Below are positions 25,150-34,106 of a DNA stretch of 45,977 nt, piece after piece. The notes beneath the pieces are model-generated. The model did no database searches, was not told the DNA's origin, and was given only the letters and a program-made list of their open reading frames with translations. Position numbers and translations under genes: made by a program. Origin of the DNA: a virus; IMG/VR virus record IMGVR_UViG_3300046530_000250, positions 1-45,977 of that record; one strand, 5' to 3'. How positions within the stretch are numbered: the first letter of the stretch is position 1; each line of letters begins with the position of its first letter.

Positions 25150-26624
25150 GGTTGCTCCTTGTCGTCGACGGGGACGAACGCTTCAAGAGTGGTGTAGTTG
25201 AGGCCAAGGCTTGTGGCCCGGGCCAGATCGGCTGCGTTTTCCGCGTCGACCGTTTCAGCGTCATAGCCGGTACGCAGGACCATCTCACTGCGCGAGGCGA
25301 AGCCGGCCTGCACTTCCATTCGCCGTGCCTGCACGTCCTGCACCGGCTGGATGTAGGCCCAGCCTTGCGGTACCCAACGGGTGCGCAGGTACTCACGGCG
25401 GCGCTGGGCGTAGTCATCCAGCTGGAGGACACCTGACAGCACCGCTATGTCCATCCAGGCCGCCCGAACAGGACGGCACAGCTGGTGCACGTACACGCTG
25501 AATTGCAGTTGTTCCAAACGGCGCCGAAACTCGTTGAGTACCACCCGCAGCGCCCGGTCATTGACCTCGCGCATGTCGCCCGTGAGGATTTCGTAAGGTG
25601 TCCCGGTCCCCGCAGCAGCAGCCATCAGCTGCTGCCGCATGAAGTCGGGATAGTTGTTGCCGGCGTCCGGCGGCTTGGAAAACTCGACCTCTTCACCTGG
25701 CCCCAGCTCCTGCATGGTGCCGGGCTCCAGCGCCACCATCGGCGTGAAGCCGTCGCGATCCAAGCTCAGCGGCTGGCCGGTGACCGGGTCTCTCGGCACG
25801 GGGCCGGAGTCCGGGGCTGGCCGACTGATAAAGCCGGCAAACAGGTTGGCCACTTCCTGCCGGAACAGCACCGCGTCGTCGTAGTTGTCGAGGCTGCGCA
25901 GGCGCTTCAACACCGGAGACAAGCGCGGCACACCGCGCAGTTGGCCCGGCTCGACCGGTTCGAAGATGTGCAGCACTTGGGCGGCCGGTACGCGCACCAA
26001 CCGGTTGTAACTCGCACTCAACGACGATGCATCGCGCGGATGTGCCAGGTACATCCAGTACGCCACGCGCTTGCCCCCGGGGGTGAACTCGATGCCCGCA
26101 CGGATGAAGTTGCCGTCACGGGTGGCCTCGTATTTGTCATGAGGGACAAACTCTGGGGCCAGGATTTGCAATTGCAGCGGCACCGCGAGACCTTCGTCCA
26201 GGCCCCGCGGACGCAACCGAACAAAACATTCGCCCGAGGTTTCCACTGTGCGGGCCACCAGCGCCTGCTGACCGTTGAAGTCGGTGCGCTCGTCGGCGTC
26301 CGATTCATCAACCCAGTCATCCCAGAGTTCCTGCAGCAATTTGCGCAGGGCTTCGTTGTCGGTTTTCGGTCGCGGTGTGATGCCGGTACCGATCAGGTTG
26401 CTGACGCGCTTGTCGATCACGTTGTAGGCATATGGGTCATTGCGAACCGCTGCCCGCGACCGCGAGCGCAGATTGCGCAGCGCCGGGGTGTTGATGCTGT
26501 TGATCCCGTTGTCCGGCGCATCCCAACCAGTGGAGCGGCGGCCCTCTCCGGCGCCTTCGTAACTGGCTTTGATGTTCGAAGGCAACACGAATCCGTTACG
26601 GGTGAGCGTCGGATAGCGGGCCAT
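25146..26624 (-). CDS. Portal protein (lambda gpB family)
   Basis: The 492-residue product forms the dodecameric DNA gate. Lambda-portal features: NLRSRSRAAVRNDPYAYNVI, DFNGQQALVARTVETSGECF, FEPVEPGQLRGVPRLSPVLK, YDDAVLFRQEVANLFAGFIS and TPYEILTGDMREVNDRALRV. I chose ATG 26624, preceded by AAAGGA; it overlaps the gpW stop as TAATG. The longer frame to 26648 lacks a ribosome site. Confidence 0.95.
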   Translation of the reverse strand: MARYPTLTRNGFVLPSNIKASYEGAGEGRRSTGWDAPDNGINSINTPALRNLRSRSRAAVRNDPYAYNVIDKRVSNLIGTGITPRPKTDNEALRKLLQELWDDWVDESDADERTDFNGQQALVARTVETSGECFVRLRPRGLDEGLAVPLQLQILAPEFVPHDKYEATRDGNFIRAGIEFTPGGKRVAYWMYLAHPRDASSLSASYNRLVRVPAAQVLHIFEPVEPGQLRGVPRLSPVLKRLRSLDNYDDAVLFRQEVANLFAGFISRPAPDSGPVPRDPVTGQPLSLDRDGFTPMVALEPGTMQELGPGEEVEFSKPPDAGNNYPDFMRQQLMAAAAGTGTPYEILTGDMREVNDRALRVVLNEFRRRLEQLQFSVYVHQLCRPVRAAWMDIAVLSGVLQLDDYAQRRREYLRTRWVPQGWAYIQPVQDVQARRMEVQAGFASRSEMVLRTGYDAETVDAENAADLARATSLGLNYTTLEAFVPVDDKEQP

Positions 26625-26830
26625 TAAAGTCCTTTGCCTCCGTGGCAAAGCCGAACGACGCGAGAGCGCGGTCCGGCCGAGTTCACCAGCGAGGTGCGGA
26701 TTTCGTCGCGAGCTTTGAGCAGCTCGTCGACAGAGCGGTATTCCACGGTACGATCGGTGTAACGCACGATTTTCTCACCGCGCGCGATGGCCGCCTCAAC
26801 CGCATCGAGGTGCTTTTGGGTAAATGACAT
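26624..26830 (-). CDS. Head completion protein gpW (lambda family)
   Basis: A 68-residue gpW-type protein: LDAVEAAIARGEKIVRYTDR and VEYRSVDELLKARDEIR are the family pattern. It stabilises DNA in the filled head and provides the surface for FII. It lies one base after the terminase stop and overlaps the portal start. Confidence 0.93.
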   Translation of the reverse strand: MSFTQKHLDAVEAAIARGEKIVRYTDRTVEYRSVDELLKARDEIRTSLVNSAGPRSRVVRLCHGGKGL

Positions 26831-26831
26831 A

Positions 26832-28853
26832 TCAGCGTCTCTTCAGGTAACCGCTGCTGGAGCTGCGGCGTTGAGGTGGCGGTGCTACGGGTCGTGATGG
26901 CGCGACGGGAGCAGCGGGTAGCGGAGCCGGTTGTGGTACGACAGCGGGTGTAGCCTGCTCGGTATTGCTGATGCGCTCGCCTTGCACGGGCTTGATACCC
27001 AACGCTTCGTCGAACAATCCTGACTGCGCCAAAGACTGCCGCACCCGCTCCCAGTCATGTTCCTTGTATCGGTTGAGGCCCAGGTAATGTGCCATGGCCA
27101 GGCAGTACACCATCAGGTCGAGTGCTTCGTTACGTTCGGCCTTGCCCTTGACCCATTCGATACGCTTATGACCACGGATGTAGCGCGCCACCTTGCGCTC
27201 CGCCACGCACTGATCGAAGAAATCGTCGGGCAGGTCATTGGCAAAGTGCAATGCGCCGGGGCCGGCTTCGAATGGATAGCGGTTGTAGATCCAGTCCTTT
27301 GCCGTATCGGTACCGACGAACCACAGTTCGGCGCCGTTGCGTTCGGTCTGGCCTTTCCAGGTCACATCGACCATGGACGGGCGCTGAGCAATCACCGGTT
27401 TTCCGGGTTTGCTGGCACCCTTGATGGCGAATACGTTGCGCCAGCGGCGGACGCGGCAGAACTGGTACACCTCATCGGTGTGGTGACCACCAGAGTCGAC
27501 TGCCACTGCAAGAATGCCGAGACCGACACCACACGGATGGCGGTACTTGGCTTTCAGCAACTCGTCCAGAGCGGCCCAAGTGCGCTCATCAGCAGGGTCG
27601 CCTGAGACAATCTGGTAATCGATGACCCAGCGCTCCAAGCCGACGCCCCAGCCCATGGCCATGAACTCCAGGCGGTTGGCCTGAACGTCGACGGCACCGG
27701 TGATCATCAGCACCGCCGCCGGCATCGACCCCAGCCCGAAGAGTTCCAAGCGCGCCCGGGCTCGCAGCACATTGGCCTTGGTCTGCTCTTGAGCCGCGTC
27801 CCAGACCTTCGCCAGCCGGGTGTTGTAGAACACCTGCATCGGTTCAAGATCGCCTTTGGCCTGGGCCTTTTTGGCTTTCTCGAATTGCTTGGCCAGCGAC
27901 TTCCAGTCCATCCAGCCGAGTGGCGAATACAGTGCATTGAGATGAAAACCCACCGTCTCACCGTCGCCTTCGGCGTGGCCACGCCACTCGCCGTTGGCGA
28001 GCATTTCGCCCTTGTGATACTCCTCGATCAGCACATCACAATCAGGGCCGGCGCACTGGTAATGCACCACGCTGTATTCCTTGGAATAGTGCAGACGCTC
28101 CCATTCCAAGGTTTGCATGTGGCCGCAGGATGGACACGGCACGTAGTAGTGACGCTGGTCACTGCCATCGAACAGGTCGGAAATTCGCGAGGCGCCCTTG
28201 ATCGTGGGTGAGCTGGAAAAGTAGAACTTGGCGTTGCGACCGAAGGTACTACCCCGGGTTTCCGCCAGTTCGATGGGATCGCCCTCCTCGCCGATGTCCA
28301 CTTCCCAGCGGTCGATCTCGTCGCCGTACACGTAACGCGCCGACAACTCCGACAGGTTGGCCGCCGAGCCCGCAGTGGTCACGTACAACGTCCCACCCTC
28401 GAACTCCTTGGTGTCCATCGTGTTGCGCGAATCCCGCGAACGGCTGGCCGCCACTCGCTCGCGCAACACCGGTGTCGCTTTTATCGTTTTGCCGATACGC
28501 GCCGACACCCGTTTGGCCAGACCGAGACTGGGCAGCAGCGCCAGGATGTTCGACGGCGCCATGTGCATCAAGCCGCCGATCCAGTTGAGGCCGATCTGGG
28601 TTTTCATCAACTGCGACGCGACCATAGTGATCACGCGCTTGCAAGGGTGAGCCGGCGACAGGCAGCGCATCGGCTCGCGGGCATACGGTGTACGCGAGGT
28701 GCGGTACTGGCCGGGCTCAGCGGCACCGGTGTCGCGCGGAATGCGCATGTACTCATCGGCCCACTGATCGATCCAGACATCCGGGTCGGGCCGCAGCCCA
28801 CGGAAATACGCCTCGCGGTACACCTCTGCACCGTCAGGAATTTCTGTGGGCAT
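26832..28853 (-). CDS. Terminase large subunit (lambda gpA family)
   Basis: The 673-residue packaging motor and cos nuclease. gpA-family features: WADEYMRIPRDTGAAEPGQY, MVASQLMKTQIGLNWIGGLM in place of Walker A, YVYGDEIDRWEVDIGEEGDP (Walker B and following), GSTFGRNAKFYFSSSPTIKG, a Cys-containing segment (VPCPSCGHMQTLEW with a later YQCAGPDCD), and AVDSGGHHTDEVYQFCR in the nuclease part. A Pro-rich C-terminal tail ends in SSSGYLKRR. Lambda-type terminases usually cut at cos sites. Confidence 0.95.
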   Translation of the reverse strand: MPTEIPDGAEVYREAYFRGLRPDPDVWIDQWADEYMRIPRDTGAAEPGQYRTSRTPYAREPMRCLSPAHPCKRVITMVASQLMKTQIGLNWIGGLMHMAPSNILALLPSLGLAKRVSARIGKTIKATPVLRERVAASRSRDSRNTMDTKEFEGGTLYVTTAGSAANLSELSARYVYGDEIDRWEVDIGEEGDPIELAETRGSTFGRNAKFYFSSSPTIKGASRISDLFDGSDQRHYYVPCPSCGHMQTLEWERLHYSKEYSVVHYQCAGPDCDVLIEEYHKGEMLANGEWRGHAEGDGETVGFHLNALYSPLGWMDWKSLAKQFEKAKKAQAKGDLEPMQVFYNTRLAKVWDAAQEQTKANVLRARARLELFGLGSMPAAVLMITGAVDVQANRLEFMAMGWGVGLERWVIDYQIVSGDPADERTWAALDELLKAKYRHPCGVGLGILAVAVDSGGHHTDEVYQFCRVRRWRNVFAIKGASKPGKPVIAQRPSMVDVTWKGQTERNGAELWFVGTDTAKDWIYNRYPFEAGPGALHFANDLPDDFFDQCVAERKVARYIRGHKRIEWVKGKAERNEALDLMVYCLAMAHYLGLNRYKEHDWERVRQSLAQSGLFDEALGIKPVQGERISNTEQATPAVVPQPAPLPAAPVAPSRPVAPPPQRRSSSSGYLKRR

Positions 28854-28857
28854 GGGC

Positions 28858-29460
28858 TTAACTCGTGGTCAGTGCGTGTTCAAGATCTGCTGAGGACATG
28901 CGCTCGGCATCCTCCAGCGAGCGACGGATCGCCGCCGTCAGGTGTTTTTCGATTTCCCAAGGGTCTGTCATGGAGGCCAGTTCGGGAGCCAGCTGCGGAG
29001 GCATCCCCAGCAGTTGATCGCGCAGCATGCGGCCAGCGTTGTAAGCACCCGTCTGGACCGCCGTCGCGGACACCAGTGAACCCTTGGCCTTGTGCAATTC
29101 GATCTCAGCGAGCTGTGCCAGATTGTGTTCGCGTAGTGCGCGGGCTTTCTGGAAGTCCGGCAACTGCCCGGCAGGGGCAGTCACTGGCGACGGCGCAGCC
29201 ATTGAAGTTGGCTCGACCTGGCTGGACAGTTGGCTGTACACGTCACGCTGCAGCCGTTCTTGGTGATGCCGATCAGCAACGGCGGATTTGCTCGGGTCAG
29301 CGGTGTCCCGAATCAACGCTTCGCTGGCCATGACATCCACCTGCTTGCCATCGGCGGTGAGCACCAGCCGGTTGTTGTTTTTCAACCAGGTGATGTAACT
29401 GGGCGCCCTGCCGATGCGAGCCGCGAAGGCGCTCTTTGACAGGTACATTGGTTCTGTCAT
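28858..29460 (-). CDS. Terminase small subunit (Nu1-like)
   Basis: A 200-residue protein with an N-terminal helix-turn-helix (LSKSAFAARIGRAPSYITWL), a Pro/Ala-rich linker, and a helical C-terminus (NLAQLAEIELHKAKGSLVSA, AYNAGRMLRDQLLGMPPQLA) typical of Nu1-type DNA-recognition subunits. It precedes the large subunit by 4 bp and has a strong AGGAGG ribosome site. It should bind the packaging site. Confidence 0.85.
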   Translation of the reverse strand: MTEPMYLSKSAFAARIGRAPSYITWLKNNNRLVLTADGKQVDVMASEALIRDTADPSKSAVADRHHQERLQRDVYSQLSSQVEPTSMAAPSPVTAPAGQLPDFQKARALREHNLAQLAEIELHKAKGSLVSATAVQTGAYNAGRMLRDQLLGMPPQLAPELASMTDPWEIEKHLTAAIRRSLEDAERMSSADLEHALTTS

Positions 29461-29605
29461 AAGCCCTCCTTTTCAACGGCTTTTCAATGCAAACCTTTCA
29501 ATTTCAATGGATTGAATTTCAGTAAGCTGGCAATCCTGCTGCTAACACTTTCCCGCGGGTTTCCGACCCCGTACCCACCGGATAACCCCAGGGTCCCCGG
29601 CGATT

Positions 29606-29950
29606 TCAGACCTGTCCGCCGCCATTCGGCGGAGCATCGCACACGCCCAGCCGCTTGGCAGCCCAGCGTTCGTACAACCCGATGGCAACATCCGCACCGG
29701 CCATCGCAGTCAGGCACCCTAAGGCGCCCGCCGTCCAGAGCGACATGCCGGCAGCGATCATCAGCATCATCGCCGTCACCCCGCAGACAATGCAGGCACC
29801 CGACCGAAGCGCGAGCCTGCGCAACAACGCCCAGCCCCGCGCCCCGTCCTTGTCCGCCCGCCACATCTCCCCCGATACGCCGCCGATCAGCGCCAGGACG
29901 ATCACTAACCAGATCGGCATTTCTGCCAGTGCTTGCTGCTCGCTTGTCAT
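29606..29950 (-). CDS. Phage holin
   Basis: The 114-residue product has three hydrophobic stretches: MPIWLVIVLALIGGVSGEMW (about 11-30), SGACIVCGVTAMMLMIAAGM (about 50-69) and LWTAGALGCLTAMAGADVAI (about 71-90), followed by a charged tail. This is the pattern of lambda-S-like holins that time lysis. It is the first gene of the late block, separated from the endolysin by all structural genes. A terminator hairpin lies 20 bp upstream. Confidence 0.82.
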   Translation of the reverse strand: MTSEQQALAEMPIWLVIVLALIGGVSGEMWRADKDGARGWALLRRLALRSGACIVCGVTAMMLMIAAGMSLWTAGALGCLTAMAGADVAIGLYERWAAKRLGVCDAPPNGGGQV

Positions 29951-29968
29951 CGCCTACCCCATGAACGC

Positions 29969-29994
29969 AAAAACCCGGCGCAATGGCCGGGTTT
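29969..29994 (-). terminator. Leader terminator upstream of holin
   Basis: AAACCCGGC and GCCGGGTTT form a perfect 9-bp stem with a 6-base loop, followed leftward by TTTTT. It lies between the Q-like gene and the first late gene, as the tR' terminator lies in lambda. It is a natural target for antitermination. Confidence 0.75.
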
Positions 29995-30478
29995 GGTGGT
30001 GTGGTACCTGCCGCTCTCTGCGGTCGCACCTATCGAAGATGACTACTTTTTACAGGTCGATTCCGGTGGCAGCAACCCTGTTTTAATGCCACCCGGTGAA
30101 TAAGTGGGTAACACAGGGTGAACGCCTAGCGAATGTCGGCGAATACACCACCACGGCATTCTGTTGATGCGGTGGTGTCCCATACGTCCCACTGTTCAGA
30201 ATCGAAGTGGGACGCCTGAGAGCGCCTAAATTCGGGGCTTCGCCCCACTGTCCTACTTATCTTTCTTCTTTCTCGTGTAAAGGAAGAAATTTAAAGAACA
30301 CGCGTTCGCGCGTAAGCGCGTAGTGCTCGCCCGCTACGCTCACACGGGCGGGAGGCACTTCTAGGCGGGACGGTGGGACAACCCAACAACGACAAGGCCC
30401 GCACCTGTCCCACGGCATCAAAACGCAGCGAGACAAGACGGGCCAGTGGGACAACCACAACCGTAGCGATGCCTGGGG
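29995..30478. promoter_or_regulatory. Late leader region with repeated GTGGGAC motifs
   Basis: This 480-bp gap between the Q-like gene and the holin has no supportable gene. It holds a perfect 9-bp inverted repeat (CGTCCCACT 30185-30193, AGTGGGACG 30206-30214), the 11-mer GTGGGACAACC twice (30373-30383, 30446-30456), another GTCCCAC at 30407-30413, and GC-rich inverted repeats around 30235-30250 and 30300-30355. It probably contains the late promoter and the binding or loading sites of the late regulator. Confidence 0.5.
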
Positions 30479-30838
30479 TCACGCAGCCTTCCCCATTAGC
30501 ACCCAGTAGATCTGCAGATGCGCATCATGCAAACGCTGGTAGTACGTGTCGCGGCCACAACCGCAGTGGGCATACCGCAAGCGCATATCCACATCGAGCG
30601 TACAGTAATGCTCCCGCACCACCGTGACCAGCTCCGGTGCCAAGTGCTTGCTCACGATCAGCTCAATGTCCAACGAACTCTCCAGCGGCGCACGGAAGGC
30701 ACGCCGCCCCCTGATCAGTTGCCCGTTGCTCTCCATCATCATGGCAACCATATTTCCCCCAGCCAGCCCCCCTTTTGAATGTTCCGAGTGCAGCTCCTGC
30801 GCCCACAACCGAAGCAGCGCATCGATTTCCTTAATCAA
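30479..30838 (-). CDS. Putative Q-like late antitermination protein
   Basis: A 119-residue protein whose C-terminus (HYCTLDVDMRLRYAHCGCGR then DTYYQRLHDAHLQIYWVLMG) resembles the terminal helix-turn-helix of phage antiterminators of the Q family and related late regulators. Position is the best support: last gene of the early-left block, directly upstream of the late leader. I chose TTG 30838 because AGGAG lies 7 bp upstream; it overlaps the primase end by 8 bp. It could instead be a late transcription activator. Confidence 0.6.
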   Translation of the reverse strand: MIKEIDALLRLWAQELHSEHSKGGLAGGNMVAMMMESNGQLIRGRRAFRAPLESSLDIELIVSKHLAPELVTVVREHYCTLDVDMRLRYAHCGCGRDTYYQRLHDAHLQIYWVLMGKAA

Positions 30839-33047
30839 AGCAAGGCTCCTCAATCGGTTCCCGCTTCAACGCCGAAGCACCGCCCCACCCTGCCGGCTTC
30901 TTGTAAGCCCAAGGCCGCTGCCCACTCTTAGCCAACGCCGTCAACCGTACACGCCGCCACCCCAACCGATGCATGATCGCACCGACGCGCATCTGCTCCG
31001 GCTTGCCCCAATGCCCGAAGTCCAACTTCAACGCACTGGTTAACACCTCGCTGCCGGTGGTGGTCTCGCCGATCTGCGACTCTTCCAGCCAGGTCAGAAT
31101 CGGCCCTTCCCACTCATCCACCACAAACCGCTCGTCCTGTTCTTCACCGAACATTGCGGCCTCATCGAGCGTCACCCACCAAAGGTCGCCCGCGTCGTAG
31201 CAGAACACCGCCTCGGCCCACAGCTGATCACGCATCGAACGCAACAACTCCAGATCAACCTTGGTACACGCCACCGGCCAATAACGACGGTTGCCGGTGG
31301 CATCCTTCAGGTACTCGTCTTGGTTGGTCGTACCCACGAAAACACACTGGCGTGGCACGTCCATCGTTCTGCGGCCGTAGCTCTCGCGATAAGTGTCAGT
31401 AGACGCCGAAAAGAACTGCTTGGCCTTCGTACTCTCAGCCTTGTTGAAGCTGTCCAGCTCCCCCAGCTCAACGATCCACTTGCCCCGGATCGCCTGAAAG
31501 CCGTCCTTGTCACCCAGTGCAAACGGCGTGTCCATGAACCACTCGCCGCCGAGGATGCTCATCGCGGTGGACTTACCAGCGCCCTGCGCGCCCTCAAGAA
31601 TCATCACCGAGTCAGCCTTGCAGCCCGGCTTCATCACCCGCGCAACAGCAGATAACAACCAGCGCTTGCCGACCTTCGAGGAGTAGCCAGTGGCCTTGAC
31701 GCCCATAACTTCGGTGAGCCAACTTTCAAGGCGTGGCACGCGATCCCATTCCAACTTGCGCAGGTATTGCCGCACGGGATGAAACGCATGGTCATGAGCA
31801 ACCACGCTCACTGCCTCGATCACATGCGAGGCCTTGACCCGCAAGTTGTACTGCTGCGCGAGCCACTTCATCACCCGCACGTCGTCAATGTCCGCCCAAT
31901 CGCCCGTGCCGCCGCCATAAGGCGCCGCACGCAGCTTCACGATCTTCGAACTGAACGCGCTGTAACTGATGACCCCGGCCCAACGCTCATCGTTGGCCAG
32001 GATCAACTCGACGTTCTGCATGTGCGCAATCAGCGCGCCGCTTTCGCTGCGTGCCAGCAGATCCTTCCAACCACCAGCAGCCGGCGGCTGGACCACCGCC
32101 AACACCTGACGGCGCACCGCCTCCAAACCTTCCGCAACATGCAGGTCGTTGAAGTCGGTCCACTTGGCTTCCCGCTCACCGGAGAAAATCGGCGCAACCA
32201 CCTGGCCACCGACAATCAACGCCGCGTTGTTTGCTTTCTCCTCACCGGGGTTCCAGGCGTCACCATTCGGCTTCGTGGTCTTCCAGTCATCGTCTCGGCA
32301 GATGATTAGCGGGCAACTGGCAAAACGCTCCCGCATAGCCTTGCAAACCACCAACAAATTGCCCGCATCAAACGCAACGGCCACGGTCAGTGACGTGGCC
32401 ATATGCAGGCTTGCGCCGGTCGCGTACCCCTCACACACCAGCACCGGCTCGCCCGGATCCGGGTGTGGCCCGATCAGATGGAAGGCGCCCTCTTTCGACA
32501 TGCCGTAAGGCCAATATGACTTGTCCCGGCCGGTATCCTCTTGCTTGGTCGGGAACACCACCTGCAGGCCAACAATCTCGTCCCGCACATTGCTCATCGG
32601 TACCAGGAACGCACCAGTGCGCGGCGCATACCGAACGCCGAAGCCGACAATCTGCTTGCGATCCAGATAGTCGCTACGGCCCTTCTCCGGCATGCGCTTG
32701 AACATGCCCGCTGCCCGCTTTGCCGCACGGCGTGCCGCATTGGCCGAGATCTCAGCCGCACGCCGCTTGGCCTCTTCCTGCCGAGCGCGCATAACCTCGC
32801 GCTCTTCTGGCGACATCCGCCCGGCCTTGACCTTGATCTTCTGCGACTCGCCCGAACGCCAGTCACCGAACGCACCGAAGATCAGCGTCTCGCCTTTCTC
32901 GGTGCGTTGCTCATGTACAACATACCAGCCGTTCTTTTCCTTGCCCTTGTCTTGGGCCGTCTTGCAGCGGGTCAGCTTACCGAACACCAATGGCTGCGCA
33001 GGCTCAAGACCGTAGTCCGCGAATTGTCCCAACACCTCATCAAGCAT
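30831..33047 (-). CDS. Toprim primase fused to VapE-type helicase
   Basis: The 738-residue replication protein has an N-terminal DUF-like beta domain, a Toprim-like domain (VLVCEGYATGASLHMATSL at about 208-226, then CPLIICRDDDWK), and a C-terminal superfamily-3-like ATPase of the VapE type: Walker A EGAQGAGKST, Walker B-like KWIVELGELDSF, then QCVFVGTTNQDEYLKDATGN and RRYWPVACTKVDLELL. It should prime and unwind phage DNA. It overlaps the zinc-finger gene upstream by 8 bp. Confidence 0.9.
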   Translation of the reverse strand: MLDEVLGQFADYGLEPAQPLVFGKLTRCKTAQDKGKEKNGWYVVHEQRTEKGETLIFGAFGDWRSGESQKIKVKAGRMSPEEREVMRARQEEAKRRAAEISANAARRAAKRAAGMFKRMPEKGRSDYLDRKQIVGFGVRYAPRTGAFLVPMSNVRDEIVGLQVVFPTKQEDTGRDKSYWPYGMSKEGAFHLIGPHPDPGEPVLVCEGYATGASLHMATSLTVAVAFDAGNLLVVCKAMRERFASCPLIICRDDDWKTTKPNGDAWNPGEEKANNAALIVGGQVVAPIFSGEREAKWTDFNDLHVAEGLEAVRRQVLAVVQPPAAGGWKDLLARSESGALIAHMQNVELILANDERWAGVISYSAFSSKIVKLRAAPYGGGTGDWADIDDVRVMKWLAQQYNLRVKASHVIEAVSVVAHDHAFHPVRQYLRKLEWDRVPRLESWLTEVMGVKATGYSSKVGKRWLLSAVARVMKPGCKADSVMILEGAQGAGKSTAMSILGGEWFMDTPFALGDKDGFQAIRGKWIVELGELDSFNKAESTKAKQFFSASTDTYRESYGRRTMDVPRQCVFVGTTNQDEYLKDATGNRRYWPVACTKVDLELLRSMRDQLWAEAVFCYDAGDLWWVTLDEAAMFGEEQDERFVVDEWEGPILTWLEESQIGETTTGSEVLTSALKLDFGHWGKPEQMRVGAIMHRLGWRRVRLTALAKSGQRPWAYKKPAGWGGASALKREPIEEPCFD

Positions 33048-33267
33048 CGCGCGCCCCCTTCAATTCCAAGAGGGAAAGGCAGTCCACACACTGTGTACAG
33101 CCGGGTTGAGCCAGACGCCGAGCCTCCGGAATCGGTGCGTCACACGTTTCACAGAACAGAAACGAATGCGCCGCCAAAGCAGGCTTGGCGGCGAGGCGAC
33201 GTGCAGCCAGCGCCTGATCAATACGCTCCTGCACCAGGTCATTAGCGAAGTCGACGATATCAACCAC
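33040..33267 (-). CDS. DksA/TraR-type C4 zinc-finger protein
   Basis: A 75-residue protein with LVQERIDQALAARRLAAK (helix) and the four-cysteine finger CETCDAPIPEARRL...CTQCVDC, as in TraR/DksA small proteins that bind RNA polymerase in the secondary channel. The start is GTG 33267, with GGGG 8 bp upstream; GTG 33276 is an alternative. It overlaps the CII-like gene and the primase. Confidence 0.85.
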   Translation of the reverse strand: MVDIVDFANDLVQERIDQALAARRLAAKPALAAHSFLFCETCDAPIPEARRLAQPGCTQCVDCLSLLELKGARDA

Positions 33268-33778
33268 GATCAGCACCCCGCGTTGTCTGGTTGACGTACG
33301 TGGCGCGGTTAAACAACCCCAGCAGCCCTTGAATCCCTCGAAACACCTGCAGGCGAATCGCGGCCAGCTCCTCATCAGAGACCACACCGTCGCCAATGCT
33401 CTTGGCCCAGGTATCCGCCAGATCCGCCACCTGCCGGAAGTACTCGGCAATACCGGTGGTCAACGTCTCGGGCATGTCGTTGGTGTACGCCTCGGCCAGC
33501 TCCTGCCAGGTCGTATCGCCGACCAAGGCATGCACCGCATCCAGAATGCGGCGATCCTTGGTCAGCTCCAGGATCTCGCCGAACTCTTGAATGTTAACCG
33601 TGTGGCTGGGGTGGGTTGGGGACAGCTTATGCTGCAGCGTGGTCGCATTTCGGCCGGTGGTGGCGGCGATGGCAGCGGCGCCACCGGGGTAGTCCCTTGC
33701 GGCATGGTAAAGCGCAAGATCGAGCGGCAGGACTTCCCGCTGCGCCCGGGCTAGAGAGCTCAGAATGATACGGCTCAT
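33260..33778 (-). CDS. CII-family regulatory protein (CP76 type)
   Basis: The 172-residue product matches the phage regulatory CII family of P2/186-like and mu-like Pseudomonas prophages: ALYHAARDYPGGAAAIAATT, GRNATTLQHKLSPTHPSHTV and a helical C-terminus. Such proteins promote lysogeny through the repressor promoter. The ribosome site is AAGGA, 8 bp before ATG 33778. It is the first gene of the cro-distal leftward operon. Confidence 0.88.
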   Translation of the reverse strand: MSRIILSSLARAQREVLPLDLALYHAARDYPGGAAAIAATTGRNATTLQHKLSPTHPSHTVNIQEFGEILELTKDRRILDAVHALVGDTTWQELAEAYTNDMPETLTTGIAEYFRQVADLADTWAKSIGDGVVSDEELAAIRLQVFRGIQGLLGLFNRATYVNQTTRGADRG

Positions 33779-33869
33779 GGCATTAATCCTTGTAAGTTGC
33801 CAGTGCCGCGCGGCGTGCAGTGGTGATACATTTGCCGCGTGGCTTGAAAGGGCCCAAACGCCGGCTAGA

Positions 33870-34106
33870 TCTTAGGGATCGATACCGGCACCGTGCCGGA
33901 GCGAGCAATCCGTTGCTCACCCCTGGCGCAACAGCTGCCCAATCTGTGGTGGAAAAGGCAGCAACACCAAAGCTTCCGAGCCTTGGAAAAGCGCGATAAA
34001 GAGAGGTGGTTACATGTGGTGTGCCCGCCTATTTTTATCGCGACCCGACAGCGCTGTGGTGGTGTGTGCCGGGAGGAACTGGGCGGCCTTATGGCCGCCT
34101 TTTTTC
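33870..34106 (+). ncRNA. Candidate structured RNA ending in a terminator
   Basis: This rightward stretch has three strong hairpins: a 15-bp palindrome CCGGCACCGTGCCGG (33885-33899), GAGCAA-TCCG-TTGCTC (33903-33918) and the terminator at 34082-34105. A weak promoter-like pair TTGAAA/TAGATC with 16-bp spacing lies at 33844-33871. It lies between the CII-like and cro genes, opposite to their direction, and would be antisense to a cro read-through transcript. A 31-codon ORF lies inside. It may be a regulatory RNA, comparable in concept to P4 CI RNA; transcription is not shown. Confidence 0.3.

Noticed and set aside
25485-26627. Rightward ORF of 380 codons over the portal gene
   Set aside because: Antisense shadow of the portal protein, no start signal.
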